Assembly (NCBI GenBank): GCA_029783825.1
Contig: JAREIK010010171.1
Location: 59,904-123,903, forward strand
DNA length: 64,000 nt
Source of the DNA: Sapria himalayana
Taxonomy: Eukaryota; Streptophyta; Magnoliopsida; Malpighiales; Rafflesiaceae
Direction of reading: 5' to 3'
In this document: positions 38,804-51,798 of the stretch, piece by piece
Position numbering within the stretch: the stretch's first letter is position 1
How the letters are laid out: the number at the start of each line of letters is the position of its first letter
Made by a program: the position numbers and the translations under genes
The notes under the pieces: generated by a model
What the model was told of the DNA's origin: nothing
Seen by the model: the letters and a program-made list of their open reading frames with translations, nothing else
Databases searched by the model: none

Positions 38804-39606
38804 CCCAGCATTGCAAACTTCACCAGAAATCAGATACAAATCCAAAAATTATGAAATTTTAACTAGGACAACTACATTAAGGACGGTTTCCAATGCAACA
38901 AACCGTATCCCATTTGGACCTCAGATGAAGGAGATACAAATTTTCCAAAAGGTGGTGCTGGCAGCAATGACTAATTAACTTTGAAAATTCACCAAAATTC
39001 GAATACCTATCAGAATGCTTTGAAATTTGACATGGACAAACTACATCAAGTTATCTGTTCAACGCAAGAAACCGTGTTCAATTTGAGCATTGGATTACGA
39101 AGATACATTGTTTTCAAACAATGTTGCGCTGGCAAAAAAAAAAAAATATTTCTTAGCTAGTTTGTTCCCTATATAAACCCCTTGTAATTCATTTTGTAAG
39201 GACACCCTTTGATGAAATATACAAACACTCTTTGAGTTTTCTTTATATTGTTTTGTGCTTTTGAGTGAATAACTCTCTTGTGTGGAACACTCCAAAAATC
39301 AGGTTTTTCGGGTTTAGTTCTCGGAAGGTTCGTTGCCTCTCAATCATTAGGTAAGTGATTGATTTGCATTACTTGTGAAGTCTTTGTAAGTTTAGTATTA
39401 GTGGGTCTATTGGTGTTCGTTGCCATTAGGTTCCTAATCGACTTCTTTGTATTTCTCAAAGATTTACCATTATCCTTCATTTCATTCTCTTGAATCTTTA
39501 ACCAATAAGAAATTATTCTTCTTAAAGTTTTAGATTTATTTCTTTTATTTCATTTCATTCCGCTTGGATTTTTAAGTCCATCTAGTTTATTGTCGATTTC
39601 GTATCA
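38635..39606 (+). repeat. LTR 4, 972 bp
   Basis: B-type: cctatcagaatg, gtatccc, gcattggattacgaag, gtgcttttgag. TATATAA at 39170. Very close to LTRs 5 and 6. Confidence 0.92.
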
Positions 39607-40065
39607 AATTGGTATCAGAGGTTAGAAATCTCCAACTTCCTAGTTGTGGGACTTTCCTGAAAAAAAAAAAGAAAAAAAAAGTGCAAAAGAAAAGAAGAAG
39701 AAATAAAAAAAAAGAAATAAAAAAATTACCAAAAAAAAAAAGAAAAGAAAAGCCCATTACTTATCGTAAAAGAGATTATTATTATTATTATTATTTTATA
39801 TTTTGATTATTCATTGAGTCTTAGCTTTCTTGATCGAGTCAAGAAATCCACATTGCTTCGTGTGATTTCATGTCCTTCATTGGTCTCCTTATAAAAATCA
39901 TTTCTTATTGATTGTTGGCAATTGATTTCGAGAATACTTCCGAATTACTTGAACTTCCACATTAGTGAGTGGTGAGATCATTAAAGAGAGGAGTGAAAAC
40001 ACGAGGGTGAGTGACATTTTGTTGAGTTGAGAGTAAACACGAGTGGGTGAGGAAAATATTTCACA
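39607..40065 (+). promoter_or_regulatory. Unit 4 primer binding site and leader
   Basis: Primer site at 39610-39620. The A-rich tract begins with a longer uninterrupted A run than in units 1-3, a feature shared with units 5 and 6. Confidence 0.85.
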
Positions 40066-43000
40066 ATGTCAAGAACTAGTGATGCTCGTGATGATGGAGT
40101 AAACATCCAAGAACTATTTGAACGACTTAGTCGTCAATTAACCGATGTGCAAGGGAGCATTCGGGGTCTTAACGACCGAGTTACCCGGATTAAAGGAGCA
40201 CATGTTACCAACTATAGTCTACAAGATCGAGAAAAGGCATCTTTGCGGTGTAACAAAAATAATCTTATTTGTGAAGATGAGGTGGAGTCAATTGTTGGTG
40301 AATATGAACCATACATTCCACGACAACCAAGGAGAAATTCCATGAATCATGACCCCATGAGGAACATCAAGGTCTCTATTCCTTCATTCAAAGGAGACAC
40401 GGATCCAGAGGCCTACTTTGAGTGGGAACAAAGGATCGAGAATATATTCGATTGCTACAACTACATCGATGAGCATAAGGTACGATTGGCGGTGTTGGAA
40501 TTTTCTGGATATGCTCTTATTTGGTGGGAACAATTGTGTTCTACTCGACGAAAAATGTGGGAAGGCCCTTTGAGATCGTGGGAACGATTGAAGGTGGCTA
40601 TGAGGGCGAAATTTGTACCTCGAAGCTACCAACGGGATGCCTTGAGAAAATTACAACAACTTACTCATGGATCCAAAAGTGTGGAGGATTATGCCAAGGA
40701 GTTGGAAACGGCATTGATTCGAGCCGAGGTTGAGGAGAGTGATAATGCCAAATGTTCCGGTTTCTTAAATGGGTTAAAACGTGATATTGCCGATATTGTT
40801 GATCTACACAATTATTGTGACTTGGAGGATTTGATCCACCGGGCTAGCCAAGTGGAGAAACAACTAAGGAGGAGGGGTAAGCTTCCACAAACTTATCCAA
40901 CAAAGACTTGGCCAAAAAGGGATAATCGGTTCATACCGAACCATCAAGGCAATCAAGATTGAGAAGACAAGGGAAAATCTCTTGTCAAGGCTGAACCACC
41001 TAAGCCTAAGGGGAATAATGGGAAGGAGATCCGACATCGAGATATCACTTGTTTCCAGTGCCAAGGAAAGGGACATATTTCCACTCAATGTCCAAATAAG
41101 CGAGTAATGATCATCTCGGATTCGGGAGACATAGAGTCTACCGATGATGAAGAGCCAAATGAAGAAGATAGTGATGATGATGCTGGTAGCATTCATTCAG
41201 CTGGGAGTGGACTAAATTGTGTGGCATTGCGGGCTCTTAGCACATTGCCAAAACAGGAGGAACCTGAGAAGCAAAGGGAGAACATATTTCATAGTCGATG
41301 CTACATCGGAGATAAAAAATGGAGCCTCATTATTGATAATGGAAGTTGTACAAATGTGGCAAGTGACTATTTGGTCAAAAAGCTGGGACTTCAAACAACG
41401 CTCCATCCAAAGCCATATAAACTTCAATGGCTCAATAATAGTAGTGAAGTGAAAGTCAATCGGCAAGTGGTCCTTAACATTCGAATAAAGGATTATCAAG
41501 ATGAGGTATGTTGTGATATCATCCCAATGCAAGCATGTCACATTTTGCTTGGGCGACCTTGGAAATATGATAGGCGAGTTTCCTATGATGGGTTCCACAA
41601 TCACTTTTTACTTGATCATGGTGGAAAAAAAGTGGTCCTTAAACCACTATCTCCGAAAGAGGTTCATGAAGACCAGGCATATATTCAAAAACAATACTCC
41701 CAAGAGTTGAGAGAAAAAAAGGAGAGGGAAAAAGAAAAAAAGAAATTATTGGTAGGGGTAAAAGAGGCAAAAAAAATAAGTGTTGAAACCCCATTACTTT
41801 TGTTACGTTTCAAGGGAGCTTATATTTCTTCATCTAATGAACTAACCTCTTCTCTTCCAAAAGTTTTTGATGATCTCTTGAAGGAATTTGAAGATATCTT
41901 TCCGGAGGATTTACCGAATGGGCTACCAACTATGAGAGGTATTGAGCATCAAATCGACTTTGTTCCAGGAGCTTCCATTCCCAACCGACCAGCTTACCGA
42001 ACAAATCCTGAAGAATCTAAGGAAATTCAAAGGCAGGTCGAAGAGTTACTTGAAAAGGGTTGGGTTCGAGAAAGTATGAGCCCATGTGTAGTTCCAGTAC
42101 TTTTGGTTCCAAAGAAAGATGGAGGGTGGCGAATGTGCGTAGATTGTCGAGCCGTTAATGCCATAACGGTAAAATACCGACATCCTATTCCGAGGTTAGA
42201 TGATATGCTGGATGAATTACATGGTTCATGCATCTTCTCAAAGATTGATTTAAAGAGTGGTTACCATCAAATTCGAATGAAACCAGGTGATGAGTGGAAA
42301 ACTGCATTTAAAACAAAGTTTGGATTATATGAGTGGTTAGTTATGCCTTTTGGTTTAACTAATGCACCAAGTACATTCATGCGACTAATGAATCATGTTC
42401 TTAGACCTTTCATTGGAAAGTTTGTTGTAGTTTACTTTGATGACATTCTTATTTATAGCAAAAATATGGATGAGCATATTGAGCATTTGCGTGAGGTATT
42501 AAATGTTTTATGATTGGAGCATTTGTTAGCTAACCCTCAAAAGTGAACATTTGGTGTAGACCATTGTATATTTTTGGGTTTTGTTATAAGTAATGAAGGA
42601 GTGAAGGTGGACGATTCAAAAATCAAGGCCATCCAAGAATGGCCAACACCATAAAATATCTCAGATATTCGAAGCTTTCATGGCCTAGCGAGCTTCTACC
42701 GCCAATTTGTGAAGGATTTTAGCACTTTGGCAGCCCCATTAACATCTATTATCAAAAAGGATGTCCCTTTTAAATGGGGAAGTGCTCAAGAAAATTCTTT
42801 CAATACCTTAAAGTATCACCTCACACATGCACCCATTTTGATGCTACCTGATTTTAATAAACCTTTTGAAATTGAATGTGATGCTTCAGGTATAGGTATT
42901 GGAGCGGTTCTTATGCAAGAAAAGAAGCTGGTGGCATACTTCAGTGAGAAGCTTCATGGTGCAATGCTCAATTATTCTACTTATGATAAAGAGTTTTATT

Positions 43001-44672
43001 CCTTGGTGAGAGCATTTGAGACTTGGCAACACTACTTGAGAGCAAATGAGTTTGTTGTCCACACCGACCATGAGTCCTTGAAACACTTGAAAGGACAAAG
43101 TCAATTGAGTAAGAGGCACATTCGGTGGGTATCTTTCATCGACACTTTTCCCTACACTATCAAGTACAAGAAAGGTAAGAGAATGTGGTGGCTGATGCCC
43201 TTTCTAGAAGGTATGCTTTGATTTCTTTTGCAACTTCTCAATTTCTTGGATTCTCACATATTAAAGCATTATATGAAAATGATAAATATTTTGGGGAAAT
43301 TTATGCTTTATGTGAAAAGGGGGGACATGGAAAATTTTATAAGCATGATGGATATTTGTTCTATTGCGATCGACATTGTATACCTTGTGGATCTATTCGT
43401 GATCTTTTAATTATTGAAGCTCATGAGGGTGGTTTAATGGGACACTTTGGTGTCACCAAGACTTATAATTTATTGCAGGAACGTTTCTATTGGCCCAGAA
43501 TGGCTAAGAATGTGGCAAAGTACATAGGAAAGTGCATCATTTGTCGACAAGCAAAATCTAAGTCTCGCCCTCATGGATTATACACACCACTTCCTATCCC
43601 AGATACACCTTGGGTTGATATCTCCATGGATTTTGTTCTTGGCCTTCCACGAACCAAACGAGGCAAAGATGCAATTTTTGTCGTAGTTGACCGTTTTTAC
43701 AAAATGGCTCATTTTATTGCATGCACTAAGACAAATGATGCAAAACATATTTCAAATCTCTTTTTCAAAGAAGTGGTTCGTTTGCATGGAATTCCCAAAA
43801 CCATTATTTCGGACCGAGATTGCAAAATTTTTAAGTTATTTTTGGAAAGGCTTTTGGGGAAAAATTGGGACAAAACTCTTATTCTCTACTTCTAGTCATC
43901 CTCAAACAGATGGACAAACTGAAGTAGTTAATAGAATATTAGGAGCATTACTAAGAAGTGTTATTGGGAAAAATTTAGCCAATTGGGAAGAATGTTTACC
44001 TCATATTGAATTTGCATATAATCGATCTATGCATTCTTCTACTAACATGAGTCCATTTGAAATTGTTTATGGGTTTAATTCTCTAACCCCTCTTGATTTA
44101 TTGCCATTGCCTAGCAATGAGCAAAAGAACACTCATGGCAGGGATCGAGCTCAGTTTGTGAAGAAAATTCATGTCAAGGTAAAGGAAAACTTGGAAAAGG
44201 TGAATGATCGAACCACTCGGAGGGTGAACCAATGACGCAAGCAAGTGATCTTCCAACCTGGAGATTGGGTTTGGCTCCATATGCGCAAAGAAAGGTTTCC
44301 AGAGCAACGAAAATCCAAATTGTTACCGAGTGGAGATGGACCATTTCATGTCTTAAAAAAATTGGAGACAATGTCTATAAACTTGAATTACTAGGTCAGT
44401 ATAATGTTCATGCAATATTTAATGTAGCTGATTTAAGTTTGTATGATGTAGGAGATGAAACGGAGCCAAGGTTGAAGGATCAACCTTTTCAAGAAGAGGG
44501 GACTGATGCAGAAATTCAAGACCAAATCATACTACCGCTTGGTCCAATCACTCGAAGTCATACTAAGGCCTTTCAAAAACAAGTCCAAATTATTATTGAA
44601 GCCTTAAACAAGGAAAAACAAGTTGGTGAATTTGAAAGAAAGACAAATACTCTACTTGGATCATCAACTTGA
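40066..44672 (+). pseudogene. Unit 4 gag-pol polyprotein, disabled (type B)
   Basis: Gag is open to TGA 40960, the same lesion as unit 3. From there a single frame runs through the knuckle, protease and RT to TGA 42511. It is open from ATG 41107 for 468 codons and shows that the A-run between protease and RT is in frame here, unlike unit 3. The shared B stops at 42544 (TGA) and 42652 (TAA) follow. A base is missing near 43176 (ggtaagagaatg) at the end of RNase H. A T is inserted near 43820 inside the SDRD motif of integrase. TGA at 44233 and the short A-run after GPF repeat the B pattern. A Cys replaces Gly in gag (ttgcggtgtaac near 40245), a change found again only in unit 6. Confidence 0.93.
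44491..44503 (+). other. Unit 4 polypurine tract
   Basis: AAGAAGAGGGGAC directly before LTR 5. Confidence 0.85.
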
Positions 44673-45474
44673 CCCAGCATTGCAAACTTCACCAGAAATC
44701 AGATACAAATCCAAAAATTATGAAATTTTAACTAGGACAACTACATTAAGGACGGTTTCCAATGCAACAAACCGTATCCCATTTGGACCTCAGATGAAGG
44801 AGATACAAATTTTCCAAAAGGTGGTGCTGGCAGCAATGACTAATTAACTTTGAAAATTCACCAAAATTCGAATACCTATCAGAATGCTTTGAAATTTGAC
44901 ATGGACAAACTACATCAAGTTATCTGTTCAACGCAAGAAACCGTGTTCAATTTGAGCATTGGATTACGAAGATACATTGTTTTCAAACAATGTTGCGCTG
45001 GCAAAAAAAAAAAAATATTTCTTAGCTAGTTTGTTCCCTATATAAACCCCTTGTAATTCATTTTGTAAGGACACCCTTTGATGAAATATACAAACACTCT
45101 TTGAGTTTTCTTTATATTGTTTTGTGCTTTGAGTGAATAACTCTCTTGTGTGGAACACTCCAAAAATCAGGTTTTTCGGGTTTAGTTCTCGGAAGGTTCG
45201 TTGCCTCTCAATCATTAGGTAAGTGATTGATTTGCATTACTTGTGAAGTCTTTGTAAGTTTAGTATTAGTGGGTCTATTGGTGTTCGTTGCCATTAGGTT
45301 CCTAATCGACTTCTTTGTATTTCTCAAAGATTTACCATTATCCTTCATTTCATTCTCTTGAATCTTTAACCAATAAGAAATTATTCTTCTTAAAGTTTTA
45401 GATTTATTTCTTTTATTTCATTTCATTCCGCTTGGATTTTTAAGTCCATCTAGTTTATTGTCGATTTCGTATCA
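44504..45474 (+). repeat. LTR 5, 971 bp
   Basis: B-type. Distinguished by gtgctttgag, one T shorter than LTRs 4 and 6. TATATAA at 45039. Confidence 0.92.
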
Positions 45475-45933
45475 AATTGGTATCAGAGGTTAGAAATCTC
45501 CAACTTCCTAGTTGTGGGACTTTCCTGAAAAAAAAAAAGAAAAAAAAAGTGCAAAAGAAAAGAAGAAGAAATAAAAAAAAAGAAATAAAAAAATTACCAA
45601 AAAAAAAAAGAAAAGAAAAGCCCATTACTTATCGTAAAAGAGATTATTATTATTATTATTATTTTATATTTTGATTATTCATTGAGTCTTAGCTTTCTTG
45701 ATCGAGTCAAGAAATCCACATTGCTTCGTGTGATTTCATGTCCTTCATTGGTCTCCTTATAAAAATCATTTCTTATTGATTGTTGGCAATTGATTTCGAG
45801 AATACTTCCGAATTACTTGAACTTCCACATTAGTGAGTGGTGAGATCATTAAAGAGAGGAGTGAAAACACGAGGGTGAGTGACATTTTGTTGAGTTGAGA
45901 GTAAACACGAGTGGGTGAGGAAAATATTTCACA
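45475..45933 (+). promoter_or_regulatory. Unit 5 primer binding site and leader
   Basis: Primer site at 45478-45488; the leader is of the same type as unit 4. Confidence 0.85.
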
Positions 45934-48900
45934 ATGTCAAGAACTAGTGATGCTCGTGATGATGGAGTAAACATCCAAGAACTATTTGAACGACTTAGTC
46001 GTCAATTAACCGATGTGCAAGGGAGCATTCGGGGTCTTAACGACCGAGTTACCCGGATTAAAGGAGCACATGTTACCAACTATAGTCTACAAGATCGAGA
46101 AAAGGCATCTTTGCGGGGTAACAAAAATAATCTTATTTGTGAAGATGAGGTGGAGTCAATTGTTGGTGAATATGAACCATACATTCCACGACAACCAAGG
46201 AGAAATTCCATGAATCATGACCCCATGAGGAACATCAAGGTCTCTATTCCTTCATTCAAAGGAGACACGGATCCAGAGGCCTACTTTGAGTGGGAACAAA
46301 GGATCGAGAATATATTCGATTGCTACAACTACATCGATGAGCATAAGGTACGATTGGCGGTGTTGGAATTTTCTGGATATGCTCTTATTTGGTGGGAACA
46401 ATTGTGTTCTACTCGACGAAAAATGTGGGAAGGCCCTTTGAGATCGTGGGAACGATTGAAGGTGGCTATGAGGGCGAAATTTGTACCTCGAAGCTACCAA
46501 CGGGATGCCTTGAGAAAATTACAACAACTTACTCATGGATCCAAAAGTGTGGAGGATTATGCCAAGGAGTTGGAAACGGCATTGATTCGAGCCGAGGTTG
46601 AGGAGAGTGATAATGCCAAATGTTCCGGTTTCTTAAATGGGTTAAAACGTGATATTGCCGATATTGTTGATCTACACAATTATTGTGACTTGGAGGATTT
46701 GATCCACCGGGCTAGCCAAGTGGAGAAACAACTAAGGAGGAGGGGTAAGCTTCCACAAACTTATCCAACAAAGACTTGGCCAAAAAGGGATAATCGGTTC
46801 ATACCGAACCATCAAGGCAATCAAGATTGAGAAGACAAGGGAAAATCTCTTGTCAAGGCTGAACCACCTAAGCCTAAGGGGAATAATGGGAAGGAGATCC
46901 GACATCGAGATATCACTTGTTTCCAGTGCCAAGGAAAGGGACATATTTCCACTCAATGTCCAAATAAGCGAGTAATGATCATCTCGGATTCGGGAGACAT
47001 AGAGTCTACCGATGATGAAGAGCCAAATGAAGAAGATAGTGATGATGATGCTGGTAGCATTCATTCAGCTGGGAGTGGACTAAATTGTGTGGCATTGCGG
47101 GCTCTTAGCACATTGCCAAAACAGGAGGAACCTGAGAAGCAAAGGGAGAACATATTTCATAGTCGATGCTACATCGGAGATAAAAAATGGAGCCTCATTA
47201 TTGATAATGGAAGTTGTACAAATGTGGCAAGTGACTATTTGGTCAAAAGCTGGGACTTCAAACAACGCTCCATCCAAAGCCATATAAACTTCAATGGCTC
47301 AATAATAGTAGTGAAGTGAAAGTCAATCGGCAAGTGGTCCTTAACATTCGAATAAAGGATTATCAAGATGAGGTATGTTGTGATATCAGTCCCAATGCAA
47401 GCATGTCACATTTTGCTTGGGCGACCTTGGCAATATGATAGGCGAGTTTCCTATGATGGGTTCCACAATCACTTTTTACTTGATCATGGTGGAAAAAAAG
47501 TGGTCCTTAAACCACTATCTCCGAAAGAGGTTCATGAAGACCAGGCATATATTCAAAAACAATACTCCCAAGAGTTGAGAGAAAAAAAGGAGAGGGAAAA
47601 AGAAAAAAAGAAATTATTGGTAGGGGTAAAGAGGCAAAAAAAATAAGTGTTGAAACCCCATTACTTTTGTTACGTTTCAAGGGAGCTTATATTTCTTCAT
47701 CTAATGAACTAACCTCTTCTCTTCCAAAAGTTTTTGATGATCTCTTGAAGGAATTTGAAGATATCTTTCCGGAGGATTTACCGAATGGGCTACCAACTAT
47801 GAGAGGTATTGAGCATCAAATCGACTTTGTTCCAGGAGCTTCCATTCCCAACCGACCAGCTTACCGAACAAATCCTGAAGAATCTAAGGAAATTCAAAGG
47901 CAGGTCGAAGAGTTACTTGAAAAGGGTTGGGTTCGAGAAAGTATGAGCCCATGTGTAGTTCCAGTACTTTTGGTTCCAAAGAAAGATGGAGGGTGGCGAA
48001 TGTGCGTAGATTGTCGAGCCGTTAATGCCATAACGGTAAAATACCGACATCCTATTCCGAGGTTAGATGATATGCTGGATGAATTACATGGTTCATGCAT
48101 CTTCTCAAAGATTGATTTAAAGAGTGGTTACCATCAAATTCGAATGAAACCAGGTGATGAGTGGAAAACTGCATTTAAAACAAAGTTTGGATTATATGAG
48201 TGGTTAGTTATGCCTTTTGGTTTAACTAATGCACCAAGTACATTCATGCGACTAATGAATCATGTTCTTAGACCTTTCATTGGAAAGTTTGTTGTAGTTT
48301 ACTTTGATGACATTCTTATTTATAGCAAAATATGGATGAGCATATTGAGCATTTGCGTGAGGTATTAAATGTTTTATGATTGGAGCATTGTTAGCTAACC
48401 CTCAAAAGTGAACATTTGGTGTAGACCATTGTATATTTTTGGGTTTTGTTATAAGTAATGAAGGAGTGAAGGTGGACGATTCAAAAATCAAGGCCATCCA
48501 AGAATGGCCAACACCATCAAATATCTCAGATATTCGAAGCTTTCATGGCCTAGCGAGCTTCTACCGCCAATTTGTGAAGGATTTTAGCACTTTGGCAGCC
48601 CCATTAACATCTATTATCAAAAAGGATGTCCCTTTTAAATGGGGAAGTGCTCAAGAAAATTCTTTCAATACCTTAAAGTATCACCTCACACATGCACCCA
48701 TTTTGATGCTACCTGATTTTAATAAACCTTTTGAAATTGAATGTGATGCTTCAGGTATAGGTATTGGAGCGGTTCTTATGCAAGAAAAGAAGCTGGTGGC
48801 ATACTTCAGTGAGAAGCTTCATGGTGCAATGCTCAATTATTCTACTTATGATAAAGAGTTTTATTCCTTGGTGAGAGCATTTGAGACTTGGCAACACTAC

Positions 48901-50537
48901 TTGAGAGCAAATGAGTTTGTTGTCCACACCGACCATGAGTCCTTGAAACACTTGAAAGGACAAAGTCAATTGAGTAAGAGGCACATTCGGTGGGTATCTT
49001 TCATCGACACTTTTCCCTACACTATCAAGTACAAGAAAGGTAAGAGAGAATGTGGTGGCTGATGCCCTTTCTAGAAGGTATGCTTTGATTTCTTTTGCAA
49101 CTTCTCAATTTCTTGGATTCTCACATATTAAAGCATTATATGAAAATGATAAATATTTTGGGGAAATTTATGCTTTATGTGAAAAGGGGGGACATGGAAA
49201 ATTTTATAAGCATGATGGATATTTGTTCTATTGCGATCGACATTGTATACCTTGTGGATCTATTCGTGATCTTTTAATTATTGAAGCTCATGAGGGTGGT
49301 TTAATGGGACACTTTGGTGTCACCAAGACTTATAATTTATTGCAGGAACGTTTCTATTGGCCCAGAATGGCTAAGAATGTGGCAAAGTACATAGGAAAGT
49401 GCATCATTTGTCGACAAGCAAAATCTAAGTCTCGCCCTCATGGATTATACACACCACTTCCTATCCCAGATACACCTTGGGTTGATATCTCCATGGATTT
49501 TGTTCTTGGCCTTCCACGAACCAAACGAGGCAAAGATGCAATTTTTGTCGTAGTTGACCGTTTTTACAAAATGGCTCATTTTATTGCATGCACTAAGACA
49601 AATGATGCAAAACATATTTCAAATCTCTTTTTCAAAGAAGTGGTTCGTTTGCATGGAATTCCCAAAACCATTATTTCGGACCGAGATGCAAAATTTTTAA
49701 GTTATTTTTGGAAAGGCTTTTGGGGAAAAATTGGGACAAACTCTTATTCTCTACTTCTAGTCATCCTCAAACAGATGGACAAACTGAAGTAGTTAATAGA
49801 ATATTAGGAGCATTACTAAGAAGTGTTATTGGGAAAAATTTAGCCAATTGGGAAGAATGTTTACCTCATATTGAATTTGCATATAATCGATCTATGCATT
49901 CTTCTACTAACATGAGTCCATTTGAAATTGTTTATGGGTTTAATTCTCTAACCCCTCTTGATTTATTGCCATTGCCTAGCAATGAGCAAAAGAACACTCA
50001 TGGCAGGGATCGAGCTCAGTTTGTGAAGAAAATTCATGTCAAGGTAAAGGAAAACTTGGAAAAGGTGAATGATCGAACCACTCGGAGGGTGAACCAATGA
50101 CGCAAGCAAGTGATCTTCCAACCTGGAGATTGGGTTTGGCTCCATATGCGCAAAGAAAGGTTTCCAGAGCAACGAAAATCCAAATTGTTACCGAGTGGAG
50201 ATGGACCATTTCATGTCTTAAAAAAATTGGAGACAATGTCTATAAACTTGAATTACTAGGTCAGTATAATGTTCATGCAATATTTAATGTAGCTGATTTA
50301 AGTTTGTATGATGTAGGAGATGAAACGGAGCCAAGGTTGAAGGATCAACCTTTTCAAGAAGAGGGGACTGATGCAGAAATTCAAGACCAAATCATACTAC
50401 CGCTTGGTCCAATCACTCGAAGTCATACTAAGGCCTTTCAAAAACAAGTCCAAATTATTATTGAAGCCTTAAACAAGGAAAAACAAGTTGGTGAATTTGA
50501 AAGAAAGACAAATACTCTACTTGGATCATCAACTTGA
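45934..50537 (+). pseudogene. Unit 5 gag-pol polyprotein, disabled (type B with extra indels)
   Basis: Gag is open to the B-type TGA at 46828. Protease is broken by one lost A near 47246 (gtcaaaagctg) and one inserted base near 47388. Another A is lost near 47629. RT is open from 47667 through YFDD to about 48330, where one A is missing. A T is missing near 48388, and an extra base lies near 49041, after RNase H. Integrase is broken near 49738, where an A is missing. The B stop at 50098 and the short A-run after GPF follow. Two sites depart from the B pattern: gaccttggcaatatg (A/C form) near 47424, and TCA instead of the TAA stop of units 3-4 near 48518. That suggests gene conversion. Confidence 0.92.
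50356..50368 (+). other. Unit 5 polypurine tract
   Basis: AAGAAGAGGGGAC directly before LTR 6. Confidence 0.85.
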
Positions 50538-51340
50538 CCCAGCATTGCAAACTTCACCAGAAATCAGATACAAATCCAAAAATTATGAAATTTTAACTAG
50601 GACAACTACATTAAGGACGGTTTCCAATGCAACAAACCGTATCCCATTTGGACCTCAGATGAAGGAGATACAAATTTTCCAAAAGGTGGTGCTGGCAGCA
50701 ATGACTAATTAACTTTGAAAATTCACCAAAATTCGAATACCTATCAGAATGCTTTGAAATTTGACATGGACAAACTACATCAAGTTATCTGTTCAACGCA
50801 AGAAACCGTGTTCAATTTGAGCATTGGATTACGAAGATACATTGTTTTCAAACAATGTTGCGCTGGCAAAAAAAAAAAAAATATTTCTTAGCTAGTTTGT
50901 TCCCTATATAAACCCCTTGTAATTCATTTTGTAAGGACACCCTTTGATGAAATATACAAACACTCTTTGAGTTTCTTTATATTGTTTTGTGCTTTTGAGT
51001 GAATAACTCTCTTGTGTGGAACACTCCAAAAATCAGGTTTTTCGGGTTTAGTTCTCGGAAGGTTCGTTGCCTCTCAATCATTAGGTAAGTGATTGATTTG
51101 CATTACTTGTGAAGTCTTTGTAAGTTTAGTATTAGTGGGTCTATTGGTGTTCGTTGCCATTAGGTTCCTAATCGACTTCTTTGTATTTCTCAAAGATTTA
51201 CCATTATCCTTCATTTCATTCTCTTGAATCTTTAACCAATAAGAAATTATTCTTCTTAAAGTTTTAGATTTATTTCTTTTATTTCATTTCATTCCGCTTG
51301 GATTTTTAAGTCCATCTAGTTTATTGTCGATTTCGTATCA
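50369..51340 (+). repeat. LTR 6, 972 bp
   Basis: B-type, with gtgcttttgag as in LTR 4. TATATAA at 50905. Confidence 0.92.
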
Positions 51341-51798
51341 AATTGGTATCAGAGGTTAGAAATCTCCAACTTCCTAGTTGTGGGACTTTCCTGAAAAAAA
51401 AAAAGAAAAAAAAAGTGCAAAAGAAAAGAAGAAGAAATAAAAAAAAAGAAATAAAAAAATTACCAAAAAAAAAAGAAAAGAAAAGCCCATTACTTATCGT
51501 AAAAGAGATTATTATTATTATTATTATTTTATATTTTGATTATTCATTGAGTCTTAGCTTTCTTGATCGAGTCAAGAAATCCACATTGCTTCGTGTGATT
51601 TCATGTCCTTCATTGGTCTCCTTATAAAAATCATTTCTTATTGATTGTTGGCAATTGATTTCGAGAATACTTCCGAATTACTTGAACTTCCACATTAGTG
51701 AGTGGTGAGATCATTAAAGAGAGGAGTGAAAACACGAGGGTGAGTGACATTTTGTTGAGTTGAGAGTAAACACGAGTGGGTGAGGAAAATATTTCACA
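51341..51798 (+). promoter_or_regulatory. Unit 6 primer binding site and leader
   Basis: Primer site at 51344-51354; the leader is of the unit 4-5 type. Confidence 0.85.
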